Assembly (NCBI GenBank): GCA_001465935.1
Contig: LNKV01000049.1
Location: 1-64,000, forward strand
Reading direction: 5' to 3'
Length of the DNA stretch: 64,000 bases
From: Clarireedia homoeocarpa
Lineage: Eukaryota > Ascomycota > Leotiomycetes > Helotiales > Rutstroemiaceae
Part shown: piece after piece, positions 35,541 through 48,300 of the stretch
Layout of the letters: every line of letters starts with the position of its first letter
How positions within the stretch are numbered: position 1 is the stretch's first letter
Notes under the pieces: generated by a model
Database searches by the model: none
Seen by the model: the letters and a program-made list of their open reading frames with translations, nothing else
What the model was told of the DNA's origin: nothing
Made by a program: the position numbers and the translations under genes

Positions 35541-35794
35541 GAGCTACTCACTCTCGGCGGCGGGTGCAACTGCCGCTCCGTCCGCTACGAAATCTATATC
35601 CCTGCTCTCTCCGAATGCTCTTTATATCCCTACCCTAGGAAAACGCAGACCATATTCCCAAACATCCTTACCGATTGCTGCAAGGCACGCGCCGAGCTAG
35701 TGGCTCTGTCTTACCGACTCGGATGTGCCATTCACCTATCTCAAGATATAAAAGTCGTCACAGCGCACAACATGATCTTCCTACAGAAGTGTAG
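35541..35794 (+). pseudogene. relic of a GFA-domain (glutathione-dependent formaldehyde-activating-like) gene
   Basis: One frame reads LTLGGGCNCRSVRYEIYIP, matching the start of fungal GFA/CENP-V-type zinc proteins (GGCNCRSVRY), and continues to TDCCK. At ~35680 the match jumps by one base to RRASGSVLPTRMC, the following block of the family (CRRASGSVLPxWxC). The second frame ends at a TAG at 35792-35794, well short of a normal domain. The second zinc-site cysteines are disrupted and no intron fits the jump. I therefore read it as a frameshifted, truncated copy. A (T)33 tract follows 75 bp downstream. Confidence 0.6.
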
Positions 35795-35867
35795 GATAGA
35801 TCTCATATATATGGTGCACCCAAAATTGAAAAGGAAAAAGAAAATACACTGGCATGATACCGCGGAT

Positions 35868-35902
<35 letters not shown>

Positions 35903-38182
35903 GACACAATCGAGAGAATATGAAGCCCGAGAGGTATTTCGGGCTGGTAGCGGAATTTACTGGGTGGGAAGTTGGGAGAGGGGGTGGAAGTGATACAAAA
36001 CTTATAGTTCGGGTTTGGAAATTGATGGGAAGGCCGGGAGGGAGGACGAGGGGGGAGAAGCGGTTAACTAGATGGATAGGATTATAGATAACGACTGCCG
36101 CGAAATTGTTAGGAAATATAGGTAGTGGGGGTTAGAAAAATCGGTACAAAACATTCATTTAACGATTTACTACTCATACTTTTGAGCAGTATACAAACAG
36201 AGCTGCAATGGATGTCATTATGTGATTAGATAATCGCCAGAAGATAAGTGCTGATGATAGCTACATCCTTTATAAAACTCACTGTCCTAGATACCACTTT
36301 CTGGCTGAACAGGTAACCGATGTACGGGTGAAGATGGCAAACAGAACTCGGAAAACCGTTTGAATCGTTGAAATATCTTCTTGTCGTGTTGACTCGGCAC
36401 CGAACTGAAGCAGTAAGAAAGACCAACTTGATCATTCCATCTCGAAACGAGACCGACAGCACTTGTTCTCATCATCATACATTCTAAGTGCTCTAGACCT
36501 ACTTCGTACCTTCTGATATCTCGCTAATGACCTATACAGTCTAAAATATTGTGGGACAGGAGTGAACAACATATCCATGGCCAGAAATAGACCTTGATAA
36601 TGAATGAACGCGTTTGCCGGTCGATTGCGACTGGCTGACAACCATACGGAAGGTACCCGCTAGGAGCCGTTCAGAGAGGGGAAAAGTACAAGCCGCAGCA
36701 CATTGCGCCAAAGGATCACCAGCGGTGAATAGGTGTTCTTGTACAACAGTTACCTACCAGCCCCATAAATTGGTTATCTGGCTGGCGATTTACTGGGAAC
36801 GCATGGTGCCCACAACATCACCCCAACGTTCGAATACCTGAGAGTGGATACAGCTGGACCCAGTTGACGTACGGTCAAGCGAGGCTGATTTTTTTTTTTC
36901 CTAGGTACGAAGTAGAGTGGGATCTCGACGTTTTGGAAGTCTGCACTCAGGAAAAGCTATTTTGGCATGATTAGATGATCATCGTTTGTGTTAAGATTTG
37001 GGTGCGTGAGAAAGACAATGCTGCTCAGAATGAGAGCCAGTGTTTTGGAACATTGAAAAAGGAGAGAGGACATGTGTATTTACGCATGTAAGTGCTAACC
37101 ATTTACGGTAAGGTTGGTGAAGTTGAAAGAAGAAGCTGGAGAAGGCTGTGTGTGATACCCCTTGTCGAAGGATTCTGTACTTCGTAAGGCCGTCAAGCCC
37201 CAAAAGCTTAGACCCCAGCTGGGCATCTTTACGGCACCGTTAATGACAGCGAGGACAAGATGGGATTCCGCTTTTTATATAAATAAGCTTGGCAAGCATA
37301 TAACGCAAGGTTCAGTTAAATTGCTTCTGTCGAATTTTGCTTCCTAAAGGTCGCCGGCGGCATGACAAATCGATGGATGGTAGTTCTATGGACTGATAAA
37401 ACTCGGTTTCGCTTCGATGAAGGGGTAGTTCTAAACGACTTTCAAGGCGCCGTCAGTCTAGATCTCGTGCGCAAAGAAAAATCCAAAAAACAACTATGAA
37501 GAGCCAACAACAGTATAACGGCAGCCTGGATGAGAAATTCACTGACACAGCGAGGGAAGGGTAACTGGCCCTACGGTAGAGTCATCGTGAATTTCAAGCT
37601 TCCTTCGAAATTTCAGGGGCAGGTTTAACAGTTTCTAGAGGTGCAGTTCGCGAAACCAAGGATCTCTTGATGCTGTACTGTACTTACGAAGTACTCCAAT
37701 CTGCCACCACCGCTTACGCTTACTGACAACGCCCACTCGTAAGCTACTGGGGTCTCCCAGAGCTTTGATGATCTTCCTGTGATACGCACGGCTTTACACA
37801 TGATTTCCATGCATGGGTGGTCGAAGAAGAGGTCAATAACTCATCCATCCCCAATTCTTCTCTCGTCCGACCTATCCCCGACGATGTATAATTGGAACCC
37901 ATGTGGGCATGCGGCGTAAACAACGTGCAAACAAGGCTTGGTTCTAGCTTTTCTGAACCTGTACATAGCCTTGCTCTCCGCCTGCAATTTCGAGATTTCA
38001 CGTAAAGCGAGTCTTTTCAGATAAGACGAGCTGGAGTGAGCGTGTTGAATAAGTATGCATGCTAAGCTCCGATAGAGGTAGGATTTCTTACTTCTTTCGT
38101 TCTCATTCCCTCTTCAATCGTACTTCGGTGTAATAGCAGGGACGGGGAAATCTACAGCTGTTTTTCTTTTCTCGTTTCCACA
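35795..38182. other. 2.4-kb intergenic region with a (T)33 tract
   Basis: Starts with (T)33 at 35869-35901. The rest is mixed sequence with no supported gene. It includes the promoter of the ABC transporter and possibly an unfound 5' exon encoding its signal peptide. Confidence 0.5.
35869..35901 (+). repeat. homopolymer (T)33
   Basis: Uninterrupted run of 33 T following GCGGATG. Confidence 0.95.
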
Positions 38183-40939
38183 ATGGCAGGAAATTCGACT
38201 TGTCTTTCTGGCGGACAACCAGTGATCATTCAAGATCTGAAGTCATGGAATGAGATCGGATGTTTGAAGGGATTCTATTGTAAGTTTAGAGACATGGCAG
38301 GAAATGATACAGAAATTGAAAATAGCTGCTAACATTGTTCGTTTTAGGCCCTAATAACAAAGCCTCTGCTCTTCCGCAATATTGTCCACCGGTGAATGGT
38401 TGTCAAGCATTGCGATTATCTGGTGGAACCTGTATACCAGCACAAGGAACATTCGAGCCTTCCATTTGCGAGGCTGGATACTACTGTCCACCACCGAGGA
38501 ATAACCAACTTAAGTGCCCTGCCGGGCATTTCTGCCGTCAAGGAGTGGAAATGCCTACAGAATGCTCAATCGGTTCAAGATGTCCAGAGGGGAGCAGCAG
38601 AGACATGTCATTTGCTCCAATGGCTCTTCTACTAGTCGTGGATTTACTATTGTTGATAATAGTTGTTGGCCTGAAGATCAAGCAGAAATTCCACAACAGA
38701 TCTAATAGGAAAGAGATGAGGTCAAACAGGAAAACATTTACGAAACCAGGCCGATTCCGAAACAGGGATTATGCTCAAATTCACGATGAACAATTGATGG
38801 TGGCACGGGAACAGAATGACATTGCCATGGAAGAACGGATAATGAACCTTCGTCGAAAGCCAACAGGTTTCGAAGAGTACGCCAACATGGAGGAAGGGAT
38901 TGGTGAGGAGCATGCGTATAATGGTGAAGGTGAGGATGAAGCGATGAGCTCGGATTTACAGTTGTTTGTCCAATCTCTCTCAAAGTGCTTGGGAGCTACA
39001 AAGTTTGGCCTCACTTTCGAGTTTGAGGATCTGAAGTTCCATCCACCGAAGGCCAAGAAACCTATCCTTTCTAATGTTTCGGGTTTGATCGATGCTGGAA
39101 GTCTTTGGGGAGTTATGGGTGCTTCTGGTGCCGGAAAATGTAAGCTTTCCTCAGAAATTCGCCCACATTGCACCAGAAGTCTTGGCTAACATACCATAGC
39201 TACTTTTGTTAATGTCTTGATGGGTAAAACTAAGAACACTGGTGGTGTCACCAAGGTTAATGGTGTTGCTGGAAATATCGCAAAGTATGCCCTCCTATTC
39301 CAGCGTACGTTGCAGCTACTGACCAGAACAGATACAAGAAAATCATCGGCTATGTCCCTCAAGACGACATCGTTCTTCCTGAGCTTACTGTTCGCGAGAA
39401 TATTCTTCACTCTGCACGAATCCGGCTACCTTGCACATGGTCAGACAACGAGATTCAAAACCACGTTGACATTCTGATCGCCTGTCTTCAACTCGCTCAT
39501 GTTAAGGATTCATTGGTTGGAAGCACCGCAGCACCAGTCATTTCTGGTGGTCAAAGAAAGCGAGTCAGTATCGGTATGGAATTGGCAGCTGCACCTATGT
39601 AAGTTTTCTTGGTCAATATTTATGGACACACTTTACTAATGTATCCACTAGGGCACTCTTCCTCGATGAGCCAACCTCCGGTCTAGATGCTACAGCTGCC
39701 AACTCCATCATGAAAACTCTCAAGGCCCTTTCCCGTCTCGGTATGACCATCGTTACGATTATCCATCAACCCCGTCAAGAAATTTTCGAATCCCTCGACA
39801 GTCTCGTACTCCTCGGTGCCGGTCGCATGATCTATTTGGGACCACAGACTGAAATGAAGCCCCATTTCGAAGGTCTCGGCTTCCAGTTTCCCGGCCACGG
39901 TAATCCCTCCGATGTCATGGGCGATATTATTGCTGGTGAAGGACGCCTCTACAAACGCACCGGGGACGCTAGCATCCAACCGCTCATCGATGAATGGCAA
40001 AGACGTCCCAGATCCTCAATGGAAGAAGCAAAAGGCTCCTCAATCTCTATCTCCGAATCTAACGCACTATCATCTACAATCAAAACTCGCGGCATGTACT
40101 GGTATAAGCAGATTTACTACTGTCTCATTCGTTCTATGGTTCAGCAATATCGTCTTAAGGAATCCTTCTTCTTCGAATTAGGTGTCGGTGCTGTCGCTGG
40201 GTTCTTGATTGGTCTTGCAGAGCTCAATCAGAAGGGTCTGAACTTCCGCGGTATTTTCGTTGCGCCATACGATGTGCTTTCTTCATCTATTGACTATAAC
40301 TCCGTTCCACAAATGGCGCTACTGGTCGGTCTCGCTATCGGTCTTACCGCTTCAGCGCCTGGTGTCAAGATCTTCGGTGAGGAGAAATTAGTCTATTGGC
40401 GTGAAGCAGCGGCTGGTCACAACCGCTTCGCATACTACATTGGGAAGGTGATTTCGACGATCCCTCGTATGGTCCTCGCAAACTTCCATTTCACAGTTCT
40501 GTTTGCTCTGATGACAACCCCAAGAATCAGCTGGTCAGATATCTTCGTCGCTAATCTTTTGTACTTCTGGTGTATCTACGGACTCGCGTCTTGTGTCTCC
40601 ATGGTCACAAGACGTGAAGACGGTCCCCTCCTTGCGGTCATGTCGTCCCTCATTGTCGGTGTACTGAACGGTATGTCGCCTAGCTTGAAGAAAGTCCGAG
40701 GCTGGCACGTCGTGTGGTTGTGGAGAGCCAGTCCTGGAACATGGTTGGCTGAGGGTTACTTCACGCAGAATATTAGTCCGCTGAGGTATTTGTATGACAT
40801 TGACACGGCGAAGGCCGCCGTGGGATATCACTTGGGGAGATTCCAGCAGGATATGCTGATGCTGTTGGCATTGGGGGCCATTTATAGAATTGTGGCTTTC
40901 ATCGGATTGAGATTCATGTACAGGCATAAGCAGAGATAG
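38183..40939 (+). CDS. ABCG-family transporter, ADP1-like, with Cys-rich N-terminal domain
   Basis: Exons 38183-38279, 38348-39139, 39200-39284, 39332-39598 and 39652-40939, 842 residues as modelled. Residues 33-111 carry ten cysteines in a CxPxNxC-type pattern (QYCPPVNGCQ, ICEAGYYCPP, KCPAGHFC), like yeast Adp1 and plant ABCG24/28. A membrane segment follows at ~123-142 (MALLLVVDLLLLIIVVGLKI). The nucleotide-binding domain has Walker A GASGAGKST (completed by splicing), a Q-loop region GYVPQDD, signature ISGGQRKRVSIG and Walker B ALFLDEPTSGLD. The C-terminal third is a six-helix ABC2 membrane domain. Cys-rich relatives start with a signal peptide. None is seen here, so a 5' exon may be missing. 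Substrate unknown. Confidence 0.88.
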
Positions 40940-42329
40940 ATGTGGAAATGGACGGTCAGGATTTCTTTGTATATATGGGATGCATTGCATGGGCGGCTCG
41001 AAGGACAGAGATATTCTTGAGAATCTATCCGCAGGGGTTATTACAATAATAGGTTTAGGACAAGAATAAGACTTTTTAACATTTATATGAATACTCTGAG
41101 CGTTTGAAATTACCAAATCACAAGTGCACCAAGTAAAATTGTTGAAGATCCTCTACAAGGGAGTGCATTTCATCTATCCATTCCTCTTGAAACTCAGATG
41201 TGAGCTTGAGATCTAGGAAGCTTCGAGTTGGTTGTAATAATGTCCATTTCCCCGTCACTACTGCCATTCTTTGCCCATCCATCACTGCTCAGTCATTGCT
41301 TTAGTGCCGTCAAATCCCTTCTATTCGAGAGGCGTTGATTGCCCCTCGAGCTTCTGTCCCGTGATGGATTTTCATTTCTACCATCCGGAAATCAGAATCA
41401 TACTACGATCTGCCATGCACAGTTTTGACTAGTAGGTTCGGATGAATGATCCAGATTCCTGGTCCCCCGCCCGTATTCCTCTCGCTACCCACGTACTGTA
41501 TATAGTGTGTATCGGACCTAAATGTTTGTAAATCACCACACGATTTCTCCTTTTGCACTTGCTGCTTGAAGCTCCATAGCTATCTCAAGGGTCGAAGCGT
41601 ATTGGTGGAGAAGTTAGATCTTCAAAACAGAGGTAGACAAATAGATAGGACTCTTCTCCCTTGTCATGAGCACTTGTATTTATTGTGATCTTTTCTACTC
41701 TTTTTGTTGTCATGTAACAGTTACAATCATCATCATCATCATCATCGTCGTCGTCGTCGTCGTCATTAAATTGTATCTTTCACGAGAATCTTAAATCATT
41801 AGAATACTATTCGTACTGCTGCTCTGGACGAGCTTTCAGCAGATTGGACTTTATGTTCAATACGTGGTATCTGTGTGTGGATGAGCAGACGTTGGATCTC
41901 CCCATCCAGTCCCACTTGAAGTGAATATAGCAGGCACCGGTGTTTACGTTGATGATTGGTGAGTTATTTTCACAAGGGCTGTGAGATTTGGTATATAAAA
42001 GCAAACACTATCCGTCCATTGGCAAGACATCGATACGTGTTGTCAGGACTCAGTAGTTGATGATGACAATGGTCTAATGTGAACAACGACTACGATAGCT
42101 ACAGCCTAAAGTAGCTGGAAGGACAGTGAAAGATATCTTTACTGTCAACAATCACAAGGAAAACATGTTCCATGAAAATCCTTAATTTTAGGGAGGTGCT
42201 TATCCTACGAATAATTCTAACATCTAAACTCGTTTCCGCTGTTTTATCTAAGTAACGTTCTTTCTAGCCGGTCCCCTCTTCACTTCTCTAAATTGCCCCT
42301 CCTCCTTCATAAAAGCCACCAAGCATCCC
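40940..42329. other. intergenic region with a trinucleotide microsatellite
   Basis: 1.4 kb between converging stops. At ~41728-41766 a (CAT)n run switches into (CGT)n. No gene is seen. Confidence 0.6.
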
Positions 42330-43085
42330 TTACCAGGGAATCTCCTCTCCTTCATCAGATCTCGCAAAAGTTCCCGAAATCTCCTTCGTCGCACCATCGA
42401 ACAGCTTAACCAAATCACGGACCGCATCCTCGAACTTCACCGGTGCCTCCTCTGCGCCCACCGTCCTCGCCGCTCCATTGCCCATATCAGTCTGCACCCA
42501 CCCCGGATGCACAGGCACGCTAATCAGCCACTCATTCTCATAATGAATCTTCCTCATCATGTAATTAACCGCCGCTTTTGTGATCCCGTACACGAAGAAC
42601 GGAACCGGCCTCTCTTTAATAGCAGCAATCGAACCCAAGAATGACGAGATGGTGAAGAACTTAGGAGTTGTAGTGGATTTCTTAAGGAGGGGATAGAAGG
42701 CGTTGAAAAGTGTGAGGACGGCAACGGTGTTGGTTTCAAGGTGAGTGCGTAGATCCGCAGAGGTCACTTCCGCGACGGGCTTTTGGGCTTCAACGTTGAG
42801 GATGCCGGCATTGGAGATGAGGACATCGAGTTTGGTGATGGAATGCTGGAATTCGAGTTCTTGTACGGCGGCATAGGGGTCTTTGTCAGAGGTGGAGTCG
42901 ATCTTGACGGCAATGATCTTGCTGTTTTCTCCAAGTGGGACAGATGAGAAGATTTTGAGGGCTTTGGGGACGTCTCGCACGCCCGCGATAACGGTGGTGT
43001 TGGGGCGTTGGACGAGGATGTCGAGAATCCCTTTACCGAGTCCGCGGTTGGCTCCGGTGATGAGGTAGGTGAGTGATTCAGACAT
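42330..43085 (-). CDS. short-chain dehydrogenase/reductase, nor-1-like ketoreductase family
   Basis: Single exon, 251 residues, begun at MSESLTYLITGANRG. Upstream in-frame codons to 43277 have no family match. Rossmann cofactor motif TGANRGLG is at 10-17, the NAG motif reads LISNAG, the catalytic Ser lies in FFTISSFLGS and the catalytic Tyr/Lys pair in YGITKAA. A PGWVQTDMG segment follows as in many SDRs. The closest familiar group is the norsolorinic-acid-ketoreductase-like fungal SDRs, but such proteins occur widely outside aflatoxin-type clusters. No polyketide synthase lies in this window. Substrate unknown. Confidence 0.88.
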   Translation of the reverse strand: MSESLTYLITGANRGLGKGILDILVQRPNTTVIAGVRDVPKALKIFSSVPLGENSKIIAVKIDSTSDKDPYAAVQELEFQHSITKLDVLISNAGILNVEAQKPVAEVTSADLRTHLETNTVAVLTLFNAFYPLLKKSTTTPKFFTISSFLGSIAAIKERPVPFFVYGITKAAVNYMMRKIHYENEWLISVPVHPGWVQTDMGNGAARTVGAEEAPVKFEDAVRDLVKLFDGATKEISGTFARSDEGEEIPW

Positions 43086-44018
43086 GACTGAAGATATGTC
43101 CTTGATGTTGGAGGAGTTGAAGAGTTTTATGCTCGTGAGTACCGGTTGAGATACGATTGAATGTGAGGATAGATTTCCGGCTCTGGATGGTTCGCAAAGT
43201 ATGATAATTTCGAATTCACTTATGATGATGTGGACTACATCTTCATTCTTCATTCTTATATACACCACAAGCAGCACTAAAGCTGCCAGTCACCGTTCAG
43301 GTTCATAGACATTCATGAGATTTCCAATCCGCGCTGATTAATGATCCTCAAGCAGCATGGTGAGAATCGCCATCGCTGGCGTTCACTATTACAAACTTAG
43401 GCCATACAAATGGTTCGAAACAAAAATGAACATACCGTCATATCACTCTTCTAGTAATTGATAACACCATTGCCCGACTTGAGTAATCACCCCCAGCCAG
43501 GCGATTATTCAGGATTGCGAAAACTAGAGTGTTGGTAAGAAAGAGGCGAAACGAATGCAAAAGGCTGCCAGGTAGTAACAATAAGCTTTGTAATTTTTAC
43601 CGTATTGGGTAATTGCTCGGGGTGTAGGACCCCGTAGACATTAACCGGTGTTCAGTAATCCTTTAAATATCAGGTGACATCGGGCTGGTATATACGCAGG
43701 ACAAGTAACGCCCGGATTGGTAAGCGATTATAATATTCCCCGAAGCAGTATGTGCTCGAATGTTGTACGCAGAGAGCTAGCTGCTGTTGGATGTAAGGCC
43801 AGAACAACGGCCGTCGTAATACCAACTTGCCCACTTGGATGGGTTGTCGCATAATACAGATATGCCAGAAGGAGACTGTCCATCGATAAACATCTAGTGG
43901 TCGAAGGCACCGAACAGTTTCCACTAACAAATGATTTCCCGAAGAATTTGTCAAGATACTTGACCACGACACATTGTTCTCTATGCGTTGAGTATTCAGA
44001 CTATGCGAAAGTATGCAC
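43086..44018. other. intergenic region
   Basis: SDR promoter followed by the 3' flank of a pseudogene on the same strand. Two overlapping minus-strand open stretches at 43670-44047 have no recognisable domain, and I do not call them genes. Confidence 0.4.
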
Positions 44019-44883
44019 CTAATACTTCGCCAACTCCTCCCTACCAATCCTCACCAAATCCTAATTCAGCAGCGTCTCCTTCTCAGTCCCCTCAACTGCC
44101 TGCTTCAAAAAACTCACCGCAACCTCGCTATCGTTCACCCACGGAAGCCCAATGATGGCACAGCCAATCGTCGACAGCACACTCATCACAAATCCTCGTT
44201 TACCCGGTGCATCAATGGGTCCCGGCCGAGCAATAGCTGCCTCGACCGTGCCTCCAGACTGTTTAGCATAGTCAAGAACGTGAGACTCGACTTTACCCTA
44301 CGTGAGAGAGCATGCTTAGTGTCGTGGAGACTCAAAGTCTGGAAAAGCTTACCCGCATCAAGCAGTAATTGCCTATCACCCAAGGCTTTTCGTCTGATCT
44401 CGCTCGGCATTCGCACCGCTGACGTACACGAATCGGAACGGTTTGGCAGCAGTATCGCGTGGTAAATTCGTGATTATCTTGATCCCATTCATACTATAGT
44501 TGAAATAAAATTTCCGTGCCTCCTTGGGAGGATCGTATTCAGCTGAGATGGCGTGATAGTAATGAGCCTGGAGTGGTGATTATTAATTTGACATTTATTC
44601 TATCTTATCGCACATTTCCGACTGAACTTCCAAAATATCACAAAAGAATTTTCCAGGCATCAGCACCCGCAAGCTCCTGCTTCACACTATCCGGGTAGTT
44701 TTCAAAATTGCCGCAAACGACAGACTCTAGCTTTGTGACATCGGCGGCGGGGCCAATATCCTGCGGCACAGTGGTTGTGCGGCGCGCCGAAGCTATGATT
44801 GAAGTAATGGCAGAGTTGGAGAGGGCTTATTTGATGAGCTCCGTGGCGACGAAACCAGTAGACCCGGCGAGGATGAGCTTCAT
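44019..44883 (-). pseudogene. broken NAD(P)-binding (NmrA/HTATIP2-like) Rossmann protein gene
   Basis: From 44883 the minus strand reads MKLILAGSTGFVATELIK then an in-frame TAA (44827-44829), and the same frame carries on with recognisable sequence (ALSNSAITSIIASARRTT, then KLESVVCGNFENYPDSVKQE). Later pieces are KEARKFYF, NGIKIITNLPRDTAAKPFRF and VYVSGANAERDQTK. A 1-base loss follows, after which KPWVIGNYCLMR continues in another frame into a still recognisable intron (CGG/GTAAGC to CGTAG/GGTAAA). The last exon reads YAKQSGGTVEAAIARPG and DAPGKRGFVMSVLSTIG, then TLLN, a TAG at 44061-44063, and DLVRIGREELAKY before a terminal TAG. One upstream donor has apparently lost its GT and another indel lies near 44555. 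The gene is dead but young enough to read. Confidence 0.85.
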
Positions 44884-45394
44884 GGTGTCAGGATATTTGC
44901 GGAGCTTATTACCAGTAAAGTGTATTTGTATGATATCGACAAATCATGTTTTATGTTGGTAATTCCATTTTCTCGCCCAGTAAGGTATTGTGACCCGTAC
45001 ATTACCTGTATTGTGCAAGTAGAGTAGACCGCTCTGGTCAGTAAATCAAATTCACACACCATTGGACTGATTCATACATCAAGTGATCAGAAAGATCAAG
45101 TAGTTGTAGATAACAACGTAAATATACCCTGGCCATCTTCCTTTCCATTCCTGATCCGTGATATTTACGGGCGCGCTCATTTAAAACTATATGCTTTGTG
45201 TCAACATGTACCCAGCCCACCAACGAATTCATAACGAATATATCCGCTTTCGTGCATACACCGATTGTCCAGAAGTATATACCAACGCCCGCTCTATATG
45301 CACCTGCCAATTGGCAAACTCCCATTGAATCGCAGAAACACCACCTCAAACTTGTAATTCATAAACTCAAAAAGAATGTCGTGCAATACCATGA
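44884..45394. other. intergenic region
   Basis: Promoter side of the pseudogene and 3' flank of the deubiquitinase gene. Nothing else is seen. Confidence 0.45.
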
Positions 45395-48300
45395 CTATAA
45401 ACCAGGTCTAGCGGGGTTTGGTCGACGACGGTAAAATATTGCAGTAGTCGTCTTCCCTTGAGTATCGGTAAAAGTCTTCCCAGGCTTGACCATGCTGTCA
45501 TTAAACTCGTGCCATTCATCCGTCCAGTTATCGTGAGGATCTATCCGACGAACCACGGTCCAGTAATGACCCGACTCGTTACTCCCTTTGTGTTGAATAA
45601 CTGCATAACAGTCGTATATAAAAGGCGGCTTCTGTTCTTCCATGACGTGCCCTGCGAAGTTGTCCTCTGCCCTATGACTTTCATTCAACCATGTCCAAGG
45701 TGACATATCTAGTACCTGGGGGAAAGAAACCGGTGTATCAAGCTTAAATCCGCCGCTAGCGCCACCTAATGCATTGAACTGAGACCGTTTAACCTCTATC
45801 ATGAGATACTCTGGCAGGTAAGAATACTTGCTTCTCACCACCTTCAAAGGGTCTTGCTTTTTGGCAGTAGTGCGTCCGCAATGGTCGCAATCAACGCTGT
45901 GTGTCGTCTCCTTCTGAAGCTCATCCAAAAGCATTGCTAATGATACTTGTTTTGCGCCAGGGGGTATTCCTAACTGGACCGTGTTCGCGATTGGTTCGCT
46001 GTTCCGTGTAGTAAACTTGCAATAATAGCACGTGGATTCGGAGAGCGTTTGGACTCCTAGCATTCGTAGCAGTGGAGAATCGTAAAATTGAAGACCTTCT
46101 TCATATATCTTGCGGCATGCCATAAGTCTAGACACGTTTTTCTCCGGATTAATATTGTCAATCGGCCCCGATTCGGTCCTGTCGCGGCGCATGTTGTGTT
46201 CGTCTAATAGTATGTTCAAAAGCCACTGCAGGAATTCTCCAGCATCATGCTGTCTTTTTGAACCATAACATAGGTCTGGAGCTAGTGAAGAATCCAAATG
46301 CTTTGAACTAGCATGTGTCGCATGGACGTAACGCTTAGCTATGTTAGTAAGTGAGCGTAATCATATTATTTTCAGGGACATACCAGAAACATTCTAGGAA
46401 CAATTTCGTTATATTTACCACACCACATGTGCTGTAACAAGCTGCATAGATTCCGTGTCATTAGTTGCTTTGGTGGACCCGGTTCTCCTTTCTGTGCTGG
46501 TGGCAAATGCTGAGGAGGATATCTGTACTGCACCAGAAATCTCCTAATACCCGGCGAAGCACTCAAGGCTTGGATGACAGAATTCATATAGCAAACTGCA
46601 CCGTTGATATTGTGCAAACCACACAAACCTGGCTCACAAATAGGCCGAGGAACTCCATTGGTCATAGCATAGCTAGCGACTGAGGTCTTTTCTGATATAC
46701 CGTTGGATCGTTGCCTTGGTAGCGCGGGTGGTGGCCGCGTTGGAGGTGGTAGAATAGCAGAGACCTGATTATGCATCATCGACCTTGGTGTCGATGGAAG
46801 CGCCATCGATTGTTTGGCTGATGGAATTTCTGGGTATCTCCTAAGAAAGTCCTCTGTCGTCTTGGCATAAAAGGCTTCATCTAGTACAGTCCCATCAGCA
46901 GACTCGATATCCGCTTCATCAACTTGATTACTCAATGCCGCATCCCATTGAGCTTCTTCAGCCTCCGAAAGTGTTCGCGATCTCGTGTCACGTCTCTTGA
47001 CATGAGAAGCGCGAGCCAGTGACACTCGACCTAAAGGCCTTCCGTGCTTTGGGTTTGTGTTTGTAAAAGGATTACCTGCCTTAGAGCTCTGTAACGCCCC
47101 TGGGCCAACAAGATCAACCCAAGCATCAAGGCCTCCCACAAGTAACATCGGTCTCCGCTTTAATTGATGGTCGTAGGCATGATCATATATGATCTTGCTG
47201 AAGTGTTTGAGGTAACTTGAATTGGGCGAAGAGTGCCCCACATCTACAGTGGTTGAAGACTGATCATAATATACCACTAAATCAAAATCATGCTTTTGGT
47301 CATACAACTTCTGCTCAATCTCAGGGGAGAGCACTATTCTCTCTCCCAAATCTTCCGCAGACATATCATCTCGTAGGGATATGGGCTCAATGCAGATAAT
47401 ACATTGTGCCATAATATGGCCCTCATCGAATTGATCCCTGCTTCGAATATCGACAAGTAGAAGACTTAAAGCACGTGAGCCCATCTTAAGGTATTCATAC
47501 AGTTGTTCGGCACTGACGGTTGTCGAATTGGGAATGAGGGGTCCACTGCTCACTGCATTTTGTTCGGGTTGCGAGTGGTGGTCTAGGGTATAATTGTTGA
47601 CCTCAGGCGGGGAAAAATAACTCGGTCTATCGTCAGCTGTCAAAGGCGTCCGGGCGGATTTAGAAGTTGAAATAGTAGAGTCCCTCCTTCCGTTATAGTA
47701 TGAAGATCCACGTGAAACCAATAATGGCGGATTGTTGGTAGACATTGTGTCAGCACTGCGTGCGGGACTGTAAATTGCGTCGGGTGGTCTTGGCATAGTG
47801 GGAATAGCTGTGTCCATGTCGAGAATAGGTCTCTCTATCTTACTAGAAGTAGGCGGCATCTCCCTTGGACCAAGAGGGCGCACGCTGCTAGCAGCATTTT
47901 TTGCTAGTGCCGCCACCGAATTATCTTGATTTGGAATCTGCTGGGTGCGGATTCGTGGATCTTGAGTTGCTACGGAGCTGGTCAGACTTCGCAGTCGGGC
48001 GAAACGTGCGGCCAAGTCATTTTCGGACGAGCTAACAGGTGTCTGAATGGACTTTCCATGTAAGCCTTCTGGCTTTGGTTGTATAGGTGGTTTAGCTCGG
48101 TTCCCCGATGTTCCTGAACCGGTGGGAGGTTGATGTTCTTCGCTACCTTCTTTGCCAACCCCCGCCGCAATGGACTTTGAGGCAGATGGTTTCACCCCGC
48201 TCTTCGCATTGTTCTCCTTGATTATTTCTTTAACTTCCTCAAACTTCGGGTGGTGCATATTGATCCGCTTCTTCAATCCAATATACAGTCGATGCAACTC

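Noticed and set aside
43400..43430. GGTTCGAAAC as a possible tRNA B box
   Set aside because: No matching A box or cloverleaf could be built around it.
43670..44047. Overlapping minus-strand openings of 79 and 125 codons near the pseudogene
   Set aside because: No recognisable domain. They may be decayed sequence, but nothing supports a gene.
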